From the NCBI GenBank assembly GCA_902631785.1, contig CACOZT010000001.1:258741-322740 (forward strand): DNA of 64,000 nt, in the 5' to 3' direction. The position numbers and the translations under genes were made by a program. Source of the stretch: an uncultured SAR86 cluster bacterium (GTDB lineage: Bacteria > Pseudomonadota > Gammaproteobacteria > Magnimaribacterales > D2472). Under the pieces are notes generated by a model. The model was not told the origin of the DNA, did no database searches, and saw only the letters and a list, made by a program, of their open reading frames with translations. This document shows, piece by piece, positions 27,889-36,480 of the stretch (the first letter of the stretch is position 1; each line of letters starts with the position of its first letter).

Positions 27889-29547
27889 ATGAGCTCTAGA
27901 AAATATTCAAAGGAATTAGTTGATGGTCCGAATCAGGCCGCATCTCGTTCAATGCTTAGAGGTGTAGGGTTCACATCTGAGGACTTTACTAAGCCATTTG
28001 TTGGAATAGCATCCACAGGTGCTAAAGTCACGCCATGCAATATGCATATAAATCAATTATCAGAAGTAGTTGAAGATTCAATAAATTCCTCAGGAGGCAA
28101 GGGCGTTTTATTTAATACAATTACTGTTTCTGATGGTATTTCAATGGGAACACAAGGAATGAAATATTCACTCGTTTCGAGAGAAGTTATTGCAGACTCT
28201 ATTGAAACTGTTGTAGGTTGCCTTGGATACGATGGATTAATTGCAATTGGTGGATGTGATAAGAATATGCCTGGATGTTTAATAGGTATGGCAAGACTAA
28301 ATAGACCATCAATATTTATTTATGGAGGATCTATAAAACCAAGTGATGAGAATACGGATTATGTAACTGTTTCAGAAAAAGTCGGCGAGTTCTCAAAAGG
28401 CTCAATAAATGAAGATGAGTTAATTCATTATGAAAAGATTTCAGTTGAAGGACCAGGCTCTTGTGGTGGAATGTATACAGCAAATACGATGGCTTCAGCA
28501 ATTGAGGCACTTGGAATGAGCTTGCCAGGTAGTAGCAGTCAAGATGCGATATCAAAATCAAAGAATATTGATTGTGTTAACGCCGGAGCAGCAATTATGA
28601 ATCTGCTTGAAAAAGACATCAAGCCATCTGACATTATGACAAGAGAAGCATTCGATAATGCAATAACCGTAGTAATTGCTTTAGGAGGCTCAACAAATGC
28701 AGTTCTTCATCTATTAGCTATGGCTCATTCAATTGGAGTTGATTTATGTTTAGATGACTTCACTTCTATCGGAAAGAAAACACCTGTTTTAGCAGACTTA
28801 AAGCCATTTGGAAAACACTATATGTCTGAACTTAATGCAAACGGAGGAATCCAACCATTAATGAAAATTCTTCTTGATAAAGGACTTCTCAATGGCAAAT
28901 GCATGACTGTTACAGGAAAAACTTTAGAAGACAATTTAAAAGATATAAAACCATACGAAAAAAGTGAAATCATTAAAGATTTTGATAATCCAATTAAAAA
29001 AGATAGTCATCTGAGAATCTTATACGGTAATCTTGCTAAAGATGGCGCAGTAGCAAAAATTACAGGTAAAGAGGGAACATCTTTTGAAGGAAAGGCAAAA
29101 GTATTTAACTCTGAAGAAGAGGGAGTAAAAGCAATCCTATCAAATGAGATTAATGATGGTGACGTTATAGTTATAAGGTATGAGGGTCCAAAGGGAGGCC
29201 CTGGCATGAGAGAAATGCTTAAACCTACTTCAGCAATAATGGGATTAGGTTTAGGAGATAAAATTGGATTTATTACTGATGGAAGATTCTCTGGTGGTAC
29301 GCATGGATTTGTTGTTGGACACGTCTCTCCTGAAGCAGCAGAAGGAGGATTAATTGCATTGGTTGAAGATGGAGATTCTATACTTATTGATGCAGAAGGT
29401 GATCAGCTTGTTCTTAAAGTAGATGACGATGAAATTAAAAGAAGACAATCAAATTGGAAAAATCCTAACGCCGTCCCAAAAAAAGGTGTACTTGCAAAGT
29501 ATGCTGAAAGTGTAAAATCTGCAAGTCTGGGGGCTATAACTGATTAA
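27889..29547 (+). CDS. ilvD: Dihydroxy-acid dehydratase
   Basis: A 552-aa iron-sulfur enzyme that dehydrates 2,3-dihydroxy-isovalerate and -methylvalerate in valine, isoleucine and leucine synthesis. Cluster ligands are C50 (VTPCNMH), C123 (GGCDKNMPGC) and C192 (GPGSCGGMYTANT). DGRFSGGTHGFVVGHVSPEA near the C-terminus is the family signature. The length, about 60 aa below E. coli IlvD, resembles the [2Fe-2S] group of about 555 aa. The other branched-chain genes, ilvBHC, are at 41649-44709. hemB starts directly after the stop codon. Confidence 0.97.
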   Translation: MSSRKYSKELVDGPNQAASRSMLRGVGFTSEDFTKPFVGIASTGAKVTPCNMHINQLSEVVEDSINSSGGKGVLFNTITVSDGISMGTQGMKYSLVSREVIADSIETVVGCLGYDGLIAIGGCDKNMPGCLIGMARLNRPSIFIYGGSIKPSDENTDYVTVSEKVGEFSKGSINEDELIHYEKISVEGPGSCGGMYTANTMASAIEALGMSLPGSSSQDAISKSKNIDCVNAGAAIMNLLEKDIKPSDIMTREAFDNAITVVIALGGSTNAVLHLLAMAHSIGVDLCLDDFTSIGKKTPVLADLKPFGKHYMSELNANGGIQPLMKILLDKGLLNGKCMTVTGKTLEDNLKDIKPYEKSEIIKDFDNPIKKDSHLRILYGNLAKDGAVAKITGKEGTSFEGKAKVFNSEEEGVKAILSNEINDGDVIVIRYEGPKGGPGMREMLKPTSAIMGLGLGDKIGFITDGRFSGGTHGFVVGHVSPEAAEGGLIALVEDGDSILIDAEGDQLVLKVDDDEIKRRQSNWKNPNAVPKKGVLAKYAESVKSASLGAITD

Positions 29548-30546
29548 ATGTCTATTAATAGAAAATATCCAAATACTCGCTTGAGAAGATTAAGAAAAAA
29601 CTTAAATCTAATCGATCTTGTTTCTGAAACCAACTTAACTTCAAAGGATCTAATACAACCAATCTTCATTAAAGAAAATTTTGAAGGCATGGAAGAAATT
29701 GAATCTATGCCAAGTATACATAGATTTGGTATTGATCAAGCATTGAAAGAGATTGAGGATTTATTAAATGCAGGAATAAATGCAGTAGCAGTTTTTCCTG
29801 TAATTGAAACATCAAAGAAAGATGAAATAGGCTCAGAAGCAATAAATAAGAACAATTTTATTGCTCAATCGATTAGTAAAATTAAACAGAACTTTCCAGA
29901 ATTAGTATTAATAGCAGATGTTGCATTAGATCCATACACAGATCATGGCCATGACGGCATCATAGTAAATAATGATGTTGCAAATGATGAAACCATTGAA
30001 GTTTTGATCAAACAGTCATTATTATTGGCTGATGCCGGTGCAGACATTATTGCTCCATCTGACATGATGGATGGAAGGATAGGATTAATTAGAAATTCGT
30101 TAGAAAAAGAAAACTTTAAAGAAACAATTTTGTTATCTTATGCAGCTAAATATAATTCAAAGTTCTATGGACCATTTAGAGATGCAGTTAATTCTGCCTC
30201 AAATTTAGGAAATTCTTCAAAATCAACATATCAAATGAATATTTCTAATAAGAATGAAGCTTTACAAGAGGTTGCTTTAGATATTAATGAGGGCGCAGAC
30301 ATAGTAATGGTAAAACCAGCAATGCCGTATCTAGATATTATTCACTCAATTAAAAATGAATTTAAAGTACCAACATTTGCTTATCAGGTAAGTGGTGAAT
30401 TCAGCATGTTAAAAAATGCAATTAATCAAGGATGGCTCGATAATGAGGTTATACTAGAATCATTGATAAGCATAAAAAGAGCAGGTGCTGATGCAATTCT
30501 TTCATACGCAGCTAAAGATATTTCAAAGGAGATAAACAAAATATGA
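29548..30546 (+). CDS. hemB: Delta-aminolevulinic acid dehydratase (porphobilinogen synthase)
   Basis: A 332-aa haem-pathway enzyme that condenses two aminolevulinates. The Schiff-base lysines are K201 (SYAAKYNSKFYGPFRDA) and K256 (DIVMVKPAMPYLD). The active-site metal segment is DVALDPYTDHGHDG (124-137). Asp replaces the Cys of the zinc enzymes, so it is the Mg-type, as in Pseudomonas. It has no spacing from ilvD and overlaps trxA by an ATGA junction. The next two enzymes of the pathway, HemC and HemD, are encoded at 32254-33757 on the other strand. Confidence 0.97.
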   Translation: MSINRKYPNTRLRRLRKNLNLIDLVSETNLTSKDLIQPIFIKENFEGMEEIESMPSIHRFGIDQALKEIEDLLNAGINAVAVFPVIETSKKDEIGSEAINKNNFIAQSISKIKQNFPELVLIADVALDPYTDHGHDGIIVNNDVANDETIEVLIKQSLLLADAGADIIAPSDMMDGRIGLIRNSLEKENFKETILLSYAAKYNSKFYGPFRDAVNSASNLGNSSKSTYQMNISNKNEALQEVALDINEGADIVMVKPAMPYLDIIHSIKNEFKVPTFAYQVSGEFSMLKNAINQGWLDNEVILESLISIKRAGADAILSYAAKDISKEINKI

Positions 30547-30869
30547 GTAATGTAGTAGTAGTTGAAAATAAGGATGATTTTCAGAAGGAAGTTATCAATA
30601 CAGAGGGTCCAGTATTGGTTGATTTTTGGGCAGAATGGTGTGGTCCATGTAAACAGCTTGCTCCTCTAGTCGAAGATGCATCTGAAGAATTTAAAGATAA
30701 GATCAAAGTATGCAAGATGGATGTCGATGCAAATAGAGAGACCGCAGCTGAGTTCGGCATTAGATCAATACCTACTCTTATGATATTTGAAAACGGAGAA
30801 CCCATTGGAACAGAGATAGGTGCTTTATCAAAACTGCAACTTGATGAATTCATTAGATCTAAGATCTAA
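30543..30869 (+). CDS. trxA: Thioredoxin 1
   Basis: A 108-aa dithiol protein of the cytoplasm. The active site is WCGPC (C33 and C36), with VLVDFWAEWCGPCKQLAP and the cis-Pro loop IRSIPTLMIFENG. The length is that of E. coli TrxA. It is the last gene of the ilvD-hemB-trxA run. rho follows after a 114-bp gap, the same trxA-rho order as in E. coli. Confidence 0.97.
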   Translation: MSNVVVVENKDDFQKEVINTEGPVLVDFWAEWCGPCKQLAPLVEDASEEFKDKIKVCKMDVDANRETAAEFGIRSIPTLMIFENGEPIGTEIGALSKLQLDEFIRSKI

Positions 30870-30983
30870 TTTTTATACATATATCTTTGCTTATTGCTGA
30901 AAAAGAGTTATTATTTTCAATCCAGAGTTAATAAACCTTCCATTTATACCATTTCGAATTAAAAAAAATAGTGGAATAATTAT
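30870..30983 (+). other. AT-rich leader region between trxA and rho
   Basis: No gene and no clear stem-loop terminator is seen in this 114-bp gap. In other Gammaproteobacteria the rho leader is the site of Rho autoregulation; the position fits but no specific element can be pointed out. Confidence 0.3.
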
Positions 30984-32261
30984 ATGAATCTTAGTGAAAT
31001 TAAAGATAAACCTATAAGCGAGCTAGTCGATATAGCTGCTGAATTAGGCTTGGAAGATTTAGGCCGTCTTAAAAAACAAGAAATAATTTTTAGAATCTTT
31101 AAACATAAAGCTTCTGAAGGTACAGATATCTATGGCGGCGGTGTTTTAGAGATTCTAAATGACGGTTTTGGATTTTTAAGATCACCACAGGGATCTTATT
31201 GTGCTGGCGAAGATGATATCTATGTTTCGCCAAGTCAAATCAGAAAATTTGGTCTTAGAAAGGGTGATTCAGTCGAAGGTAAAATCAGAACACCTAAGGA
31301 TAAGGAAAGATATTTTGCTCTAATTCAAGTTGATACTATAAATGGAGAAGAGCCCGCGAAAACAAAAAATAAAATTCTTTTTGAAAATTTAACTCCTCTT
31401 TTCCCTACTGAAAGGTTAATGCTTGAGCAAGGAAGTGGCTCTAATGAGGATCTCTCTTCACGGATTATTGATTTAATTGCTCCAGTTGGAAAGGGTCAAA
31501 GAGGTTTAATTGTTTCACCTCCAAAAGCTGGTAAAACCCTCATGCTACAAAGTATTGCTCATTCGATTAAAAGTAATAATCCTGAAGTTGAACTTATAGT
31601 TTTATTAATAGATGAGAGACCAGAAGAGGTTACAGATATGTCTAGAACTGTTAAAGGAGAGGTTGTAGCAAGTACTTTTGATGAGCCACCAACAAGACAT
31701 GTTCAAGTTGCTAATATGGTTATTGAAAAAGCAAAAAGATTAGTCGAACACAAAAAAGACGTTGTCATTTTGTTGGATTCAATAACAAGACTTGGAAGAG
31801 CTTATAATGCTGTTCAGCCTGCATCAGGCAAAATTTTAAGTGGTGGTGTTGATTCAAATGCACTTGAAAGACCAAAAAGATTTTTTGGTGCAGCGAGAAA
31901 TTTAGAGGAGGGTGGAAGTCTTACCATCATAGCGACGGCCCTTGTAGAAACTGGTTCAAAAATGGATGAAGTTATTTTCGAGGAATTTAAGGGAACCGGG
32001 AACATGGAAATACATTTAGAAAGAAAGATTGCTGAAAAAAGAATTTATCCTGCAATTAATGTCAGAAGATCTGGAACTAGAAGAGAGGATCTCTTAACAT
32101 CAGATGACGAATTACAAAGAATGTGGATTCTTAGAAAAATTCTTGACGAAATGGAAGACGCACAGGCAATACAATTCTTGATTGATAGAATTAAATCTCA
32201 TAAAACAAACGATGAATTCTTCAATTCCATGAAAAATGGAAATGGTAAAAAAACTAAATAG
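30984..32261 (+). CDS. rho: Transcription termination factor Rho
   Basis: A 425-aa hexameric RNA helicase that ends transcription. The N-terminal helical domain ([18 protein letters not shown]) is followed by the cold-shock-like RNA-binding domain, with [19 protein letters not shown] and [19 protein letters not shown]. The RecA-like core has the P-loop [22 protein letters not shown] (Walker B) and the Q/R-loops. No insert is present. Few rho-independent terminators are visible in the window, so Rho is likely important here. The 3' end overlaps hemD by 8 nt. Confidence 0.98.
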   Translation: MNLSEIKDKPISELVDIAAELGLEDLGRLKKQEIIFRIFKHKASEGTDIYGGGVLEILNDGFGFLRSPQGSYCAGEDDIYVSPSQIRKFGLRKGDSVEGKIRTPKDKERYFALIQVDTINGEEPAKTKNKILFENLTPLFPTERLMLEQGSGSNEDLSSRIIDLIAPVGKGQRGLIVSPPKAGKTLMLQSIAHSIKSNNPEVELIVLLIDERPEEVTDMSRTVKGEVVASTFDEPPTRHVQVANMVIEKAKRLVEHKKDVVILLDSITRLGRAYNAVQPASGKILSGGVDSNALERPKRFFGAARNLEEGGSLTIIATALVETGSKMDEVIFEEFKGTGNMEIHLERKIAEKRIYPAINVRRSGTRREDLLTSDDELQRMWILRKILDEMEDAQAIQFLIDRIKSHKTNDEFFNSMKNGNGKKTK

Positions 32262-32904
32262 TTTTTTTAATCTCATTCAATAAATCATTTGAATAATAGT
32301 TAATTGTTTTGGCTTCATAGCCTAAGTTATTAATATACTCTTCTATTCTCTCAGAAATACATAAGAAAGATATTTCACTATCGGTAATATAAATATTCTC
32401 AAAAAATATTTGAGCAGCAAAAGTACTTGAAAAGATAACAATATCAGCCTTATTAAATTTTTTACGAACTTCCTTGTATTCAAAGAATTTTTTCCTTTTG
32501 TAACAAACTATATTTTTCGCATCAGCACCATATTTGATGACGTGATTGTGCACTTCGTCTAATCCGTCTAAACCTTTTACAATAGCAAACTTTCTTTTAA
32601 TTAATTTTTTTCCGAGCAGTTCATTAAGACTTGAAGATCCAGGTATTGCGGCAGTATTGGAATCTATTCCAACTTCATTAAGAGCTCTTTGAGTTGATTC
32701 ACCCATAGCGAAGACATTAATTGTTTTACAAATTTCGAAATGTTTAAAATGTTTAACTGAAGCTACGCTTTGAAATACTATGTCAGTAATTAAACTATCT
32801 GAAAACTCATATTTAATTGGCTCTATTTCAAATAGAGGTATGTTTTCTATTGAATTATCAAGGCTAGAATCTTTGATATTTGTACTTGTATCAATTATGT
32901 TCAT
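32254..32904 (-). CDS. hemD: Uroporphyrinogen-III synthase
   Basis: About 216 aa from the ATG at 32904 (an in-frame ATG at 32922 adds six residues). The enzyme closes and inverts ring D of hydroxymethylbilane. HemD is very divergent: visible family features are the early beta strand (MNIIDTS), a [11 protein letters not shown] turn and [16 protein letters not shown] near the C-terminal half. The main support is its place directly after hemC, overlapping it by 14 nt. The later start is preferred because families begin right at this first beta strand. Confidence 0.82.
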   Translation of the reverse strand: MNIIDTSTNIKDSSLDNSIENIPLFEIEPIKYEFSDSLITDIVFQSVASVKHFKHFEICKTINVFAMGESTQRALNEVGIDSNTAAIPGSSSLNELLGKKLIKRKFAIVKGLDGLDEVHNHVIKYGADAKNIVCYKRKKFFEYKEVRKKFNKADIVIFSSTFAAQIFFENIYITDSEISFLCISERIEEYINNLGYEAKTINYYSNDLLNEIKKTI

Positions 32905-33757
32905 GTAATAATTTAATGCCATTTTTTTTATGAATATCTTTTAAAATTTCATTGATGTCATTTCCTGAAAAAGAAATAAAATTCTCAAGACCATATATTT
33001 CACCTTTTAGATAATCTCCTGATGCAAATAGTGAAATAGCAGAATTACAATCTGCATTTAGTTTCACTAATAGCTCTCTTTCCATATTTATTTCTTGATT
33101 AAGATTAGCCATATCTTTATATGTTTGAGATGACTCAATAATGCTCTCAGCTGAGCTGCCTTCCTTCCATTGGACTGCAAGAACACCTTGTCCAGAACAT
33201 GTTGCATGATCTAACCTTGTGTAATTTTGATTTTGTATTAAAAAATCTAACCGTGATATACCTGCTTCAGCCAAAATAATACAGTCATATTGACCATCAT
33301 TTAGTTTTTTTATTCTTGTATCTATGTTGCCATTTAAAGGTTCAATATTTGTCGCATTCATATGAAATTTTGCTTGCATCTTTCTTCTAAGGCTTGAAGT
33401 ACCAAGTTTCATTTCACTTTTAAAATTAGGTTCTGTATCTTTTCTAAATATTAACAAGTCTTTTACTTTTCTTTCTGGATTTTCTATAAAGTAGAGATGT
33501 TTAAGCCCTTTAGTTTTTTTTGCAGGCATGTCTTTGGCTGAGTGAATGGCAACATCTACTGAATCATTTAAAATAAGTTCTTCAATATCTGAAACAAAAT
33601 TACCCTTATCAAATAAAGTTTCGCCTTTAGCACTTAATTCGTCACCTTTGGTTGAAGTTTCGAAAAGATCATATTCTTTTATTAAAAAAGTTTTATTGAA
33701 TTCCTCCACTTGTTTTAAGGCAAGTTTAGAAGATCTTGATGCTATTTTAAGTTTCAT
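32891..33757 (-). CDS. hemC: Porphobilinogen deaminase (hydroxymethylbilane synthase)
   Basis: A 288-aa enzyme that joins four porphobilinogens. MKLKIASRSSKLALKQVEE and VDVAIHSAKDMPAKKTKG (catalytic Asp region) are family motifs. Arg-rich substrate loops include LGTSSLRRKMQ. C237 in LNADCNSAIS anchors the dipyrromethane cofactor. It is slightly shorter than E. coli HemC (313). It overlaps rsmD upstream by 11 nt and hemD downstream, so rsmD-hemC-hemD form one unit. Confidence 0.96.
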   Translation of the reverse strand: MKLKIASRSSKLALKQVEEFNKTFLIKEYDLFETSTKGDELSAKGETLFDKGNFVSDIEELILNDSVDVAIHSAKDMPAKKTKGLKHLYFIENPERKVKDLLIFRKDTEPNFKSEMKLGTSSLRRKMQAKFHMNATNIEPLNGNIDTRIKKLNDGQYDCIILAEAGISRLDFLIQNQNYTRLDHATCSGQGVLAVQWKEGSSAESIIESSQTYKDMANLNQEINMERELLVKLNADCNSAISLFASGDYLKGEIYGLENFISFSGNDINEILKDIHKKNGIKLLHEHN

Positions 33758-34304
33758 ATCTCAGTAGGTAGGCTTTAACATCCCCCACATTTTTTTCTTT
33801 TAGTATTGTAAATGAACTTGGTATTTCTATGGATGAGAATTTACTATGCTCCAAGTAAATTTTACAAGCAGAACTAAGCGTTTTATTTGTAGCTAAAACT
33901 TCGAGCACTTTTTCCTCAATATTTTTATCAAACGGAGGATCTGCGAAGATTAGATTAAATTTTGATAAATCATTTTTTGATGCCCAACTCATAGCATCTT
34001 TAAATAAAACAGTTGTCTTTGATTCCAATTCAAGCTTTTTCAAATTCGATTTAATTAAAAGATAATTTTTTTTATTTAATTCTATAAAAAAAGAATTTTT
34101 TGCTCCTCTTGAGATTGCTTCAATTCCAAGAGCACCCGTTCCTGCAAAAAGGTCCAAACATTCAAAGTCTTCGATTTCAAACTGCAACCAGTCAAATAAT
34201 ATTTCTCTTAGCTTATTTGATGTAGGCCTTAATGAGCTCTTATGATCAAAAGGGATATTTTTTCCTTTTAAATAACCTCCGCTTATCCTAATGCTATTTT
34301 TCAT
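33747..34304 (-). CDS. rsmD: 16S rRNA guanine-966 N2-methyltransferase
   Basis: A 185-aa SAM-dependent methyltransferase acting on 30S subunits. It begins IRISGGYLKGKNIPF and LRPTSNKLREILFDWL. The SAM loop is LDLFAGTGALGIEAISRGA, and the catalytic motif is ADPPFDK, all as in RsmD. It is the first gene of a unit with hemC-hemD. In E. coli it sits by ftsY, so this linkage is different. Confidence 0.94.
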   Translation of the reverse strand: MKNSIRISGGYLKGKNIPFDHKSSLRPTSNKLREILFDWLQFEIEDFECLDLFAGTGALGIEAISRGAKNSFFIELNKKNYLLIKSNLKKLELESKTTVLFKDAMSWASKNDLSKFNLIFADPPFDKNIEEKVLEVLATNKTLSSACKIYLEHSKFSSIEIPSSFTILKEKNVGDVKAYLLRYET

Positions 34305-34324
34305 CTAAATTAATTTTCTTTAAG

Positions 34325-34330
34325 TATAAT
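34325..34330 (+). promoter_or_regulatory. -10 hexamer next to the flavin reductase start codon
   Basis: A perfect TATAAT lies only 7 nt before the ATG at 34338, so the transcript would start at or next to the first codon. No convincing -35 is seen. Confidence 0.4.
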
Positions 34331-34337
34331 TCATACT

Positions 34338-34802
34338 ATGAGTATTAAAGATAATTTTAGATTAGCAATGAGGAGATATATTTACTCTGTGAGTATTATG
34401 TCCAACAAAGATAATGCCGATAATCCAAATGCTATAACTGTTTCGTCTGTAACATCAATTTCTATGAATCCACCTAGTTTATTAATTTGCATTAATAAGT
34501 CCTCAAGAATTCACGATACTATTGAACTAGGATCAAAATTTTGCATAAATCTTTTAAACAGCAATCAACAAAATCTTTCAAATATATGTTCTGACGAGGA
34601 AATGTATGATCAAAGATTCAAAGACAAGAATTGGAATCTAGACGATATTCCGTTTTTACAAAATGCTCAAGCAAATATATTTTGTAAAGTAGATAAGCTA
34701 ACTTCCTACCATACTCATACTATTGTTGTAGGTCTTGTTGAAGAAGCAAACTACGCAGATGAAATATCTACATTAACCTATGTTGATGGTGAGTATAAGT
34801 AA
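34338..34802 (+). CDS. Flavin reductase-like domain protein
   Basis: A 154-aa protein of the flavin reductase (FMN-binding split-barrel) family. FRLAMRRYIYSVSIMS, AITVSSVTSISMNPPSLLICINKSS and FCINLLNSNQQNLS are the conserved parts, and SYHTHTIVVGLVEEA is the C-terminal strand. Relatives use NAD(P)H to reduce FMN or FAD, often for a partner monooxygenase, which is not seen nearby. The gene abuts the TetR gene tail to tail with no gap. Confidence 0.88.
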   Translation: MSIKDNFRLAMRRYIYSVSIMSNKDNADNPNAITVSSVTSISMNPPSLLICINKSSRIHDTIELGSKFCINLLNSNQQNLSNICSDEEMYDQRFKDKNWNLDDIPFLQNAQANIFCKVDKLTSYHTHTIVVGLVEEANYADEISTLTYVDGEYK

Positions 34803-35423
34803 CTAATTTTTTATTATTCCAGTCACAACTTTATCTAAATGATCATCTAGGTTGCTAGCAATTAAAATAGCAGAAGACATGGGGCCCTCTTCAGGATTCA
34901 TCATGGGTCCATCTTCAATCACTTGAACCTTTCTTAATATTCCTACAAGACCATGGACCATGGACCACAAAGTAAGACATTTAAAAGCTATAACTTCATC
35001 ACTGTCATTTGCTAGTTTAGAAAAACTTGATCTGAAATTATCATAGCTTGAATTAGCTGATTCAAGTAATTCAGGATAAGCAGAAAAGTTGCCAACAGCA
35101 GTACCAAACATAAGATCGTAGGTATTTGCATTTTTGAGACCAAATTCAATATATTTAATTGCCATTTCAACAAGTTGTTTTTTGGTAACTTTTTTACCAG
35201 AATCGACATGCATTGCCTTTGAAAGTTTATTAAAACCATTTGTTGCAACTGCAGCATATAAATCTTGTTTTGTTTTGAAGTGTCTATAGGGTGCAGTTTG
35301 AGATACATTACTTTCCTTGGCCAAGGATCTAATGCTTAATTTCGTGTATCCGTCCCTTTCACACATAACACAGGCACAACTTATAAGTTCTTCCTTTAGG
35401 TTGCCGTGATGATAATTTTTCAT
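34803..35423 (-). CDS. TetR/AcrR-family repressor of the adjacent efflux pump
   Basis: A 206-aa regulator. The N-terminal helix-turn-helix runs LSIRSLAKESNVSQTAPYRHFKTKQDLYAAVA (about 24-55). The C-terminal ligand domain resembles the WHG group of TetR regulators (LTLWSMVHGLVGIL). It diverges from the adaptor-RND pair, and two copies of a 23-bp palindrome lie between the two starts, the usual design for autorepression and pump repression. A third copy lies over the tolC promoter at 5011. The ligand is unknown. Confidence 0.92.
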   Translation of the reverse strand: MKNYHHGNLKEELISCACVMCERDGYTKLSIRSLAKESNVSQTAPYRHFKTKQDLYAAVATNGFNKLSKAMHVDSGKKVTKKQLVEMAIKYIEFGLKNANTYDLMFGTAVGNFSAYPELLESANSSYDNFRSSFSKLANDSDEVIAFKCLTLWSMVHGLVGILRKVQVIEDGPMMNPEEGPMSSAILIASNLDDHLDKVVTGIIKN

Positions 35424-35433
35424 AGGCCTAATT

Positions 35434-35456
35434 TAATGTTGACACTGCTAACATAA
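35434..35456. promoter_or_regulatory. TetR operator copy 1
   Basis: TAATGTTGACACTGC then TAACATAA. It matches copy 2 at 20 of 23 positions and lies 10 bp from the tetR start codon, suited to autoregulation. It also contains TTGACA (35439-35444), a perfect -35 hexamer for the pump operon. Confidence 0.72.
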
Positions 35457-35461
35457 TCCAT

Positions 35462-35484
35462 TAATGTTTACACTGCTCACATTA
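35462..35484. promoter_or_regulatory. TetR operator copy 2
   Basis: TAATGTTTACACTGC then TC and ACATTA; the arms TAATGT and ACATTA are perfect inverted repeats. It starts 28 bp after copy 1 and ends 16 bp before the adaptor start codon. The copy at tolC differs at only two central bases. Confidence 0.75.
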
Positions 35485-35500
35485 GTTTTTTTAAATAATA

Positions 35501-36475
35501 ATGTCAAATTTTAGATTTAACAAAATTTTTTTATTTATTGGATTAGTTTTAAGTTCTTATATTTTTTCTATCGAAGTACTCGAAGTCAAAATGTTAGACT
35601 CTTATTCCATCACAAAGAAGTTTCCAGGAAAACTATTACCAATAGAGCAATCTAAATTAGCATTCGAAATACCAGGAAAAATTAACAATATATTTGTTGA
35701 TGTTGGTGACTCAGTAAAAAAAGGTGATGTATTGGCGAAACTGGATAATAGAGAAGCTTTAGCTCAACTTAATCAAGCAAAAGCAGCCTATGAATTATCA
35801 GAACAAATTCTTGAGAGATTTATAAATTTAAGACAACAAGGGCATATATCTATTCAGGATTTAGATAAAGCAAGATCAGATTACATTATTGCAAAATCTC
35901 AATTTGAATTTTTTGATGTCAAGTTGCAGCAAACAAATCTCTTAGCTCCCTTTAATGGAGTTATACAAAGTAGATTCTTGGATACTGGCACTGTTATTAA
36001 TTCAGGAATCCCTATACTTGAGATAATTGACTCAAATTACGTAGAGGCGCATATCTCTGTACCTGTTATCTACTTAAAGGATATGGAAATTGGAAAAGAA
36101 TACAACTTTGAATTCGATGGAAAAATAACAAAAGCAGTTTTTTCAAAACTTGCACCAATGTCACCTGGTGGATCTGATAGTAGACTTGCAATCTTTAAAT
36201 TTAATGAGTTTTTTAATCCTGGATCAATAGCAAACCTTGAGATTAAAATTACTGAAAATTTAAGAGGGACCTGGGTGCCACTTAAATCTTTATCTCAGTC
36301 AGATCAGGGTCTATGGTCTGTTTACACCATTGAAAACAATATTGTTGTAAAGGATTTAATCGAAATTATCTATTTTGAAGATGATTATGCATATGTAAGA
36401 GGAACCTTAAAAAATAATGACTTAGTTGTTTTAGGTGGAGCGTCAAAAATCATTGAAGGTAAAAGAATTAATTAA
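35501..36475 (+). CDS. RND efflux periplasmic adaptor (HlyD/MFP family)
   Basis: A 324-aa membrane fusion protein with an N-terminal signal or anchor (about 8-25). The lipoyl half-motif GKINNIFVDVGDSVKKGDVLAKLDNREA leads into a short alpha-hairpin (LNQAKAAYELSEQILERF). LLAPFNGVIQSRFLDTGTVI closes the lipoyl domain, and a beta-barrel and membrane-proximal domain follow. It links the RND pump to an outer membrane channel, here probably TolC at 3652. It is transcribed away from tetR and lies 5 bp before the pump gene. Confidence 0.93.
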   Translation: MSNFRFNKIFLFIGLVLSSYIFSIEVLEVKMLDSYSITKKFPGKLLPIEQSKLAFEIPGKINNIFVDVGDSVKKGDVLAKLDNREALAQLNQAKAAYELSEQILERFINLRQQGHISIQDLDKARSDYIIAKSQFEFFDVKLQQTNLLAPFNGVIQSRFLDTGTVINSGIPILEIIDSNYVEAHISVPVIYLKDMEIGKEYNFEFDGKITKAVFSKLAPMSPGGSDSRLAIFKFNEFFNPGSIANLEIKITENLRGTWVPLKSLSQSDQGLWSVYTIENNIVVKDLIEIIYFEDDYAYVRGTLKNNDLVVLGGASKIIEGKRIN

Positions 36476-36480
36476 TACAA

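Noticed and set aside
35012-35308. 98-aa minus-strand frame overlapping tetR
   Set aside because: It is a frame-shifted reading of the TetR gene, whose HTH and length are intact in the main frame.
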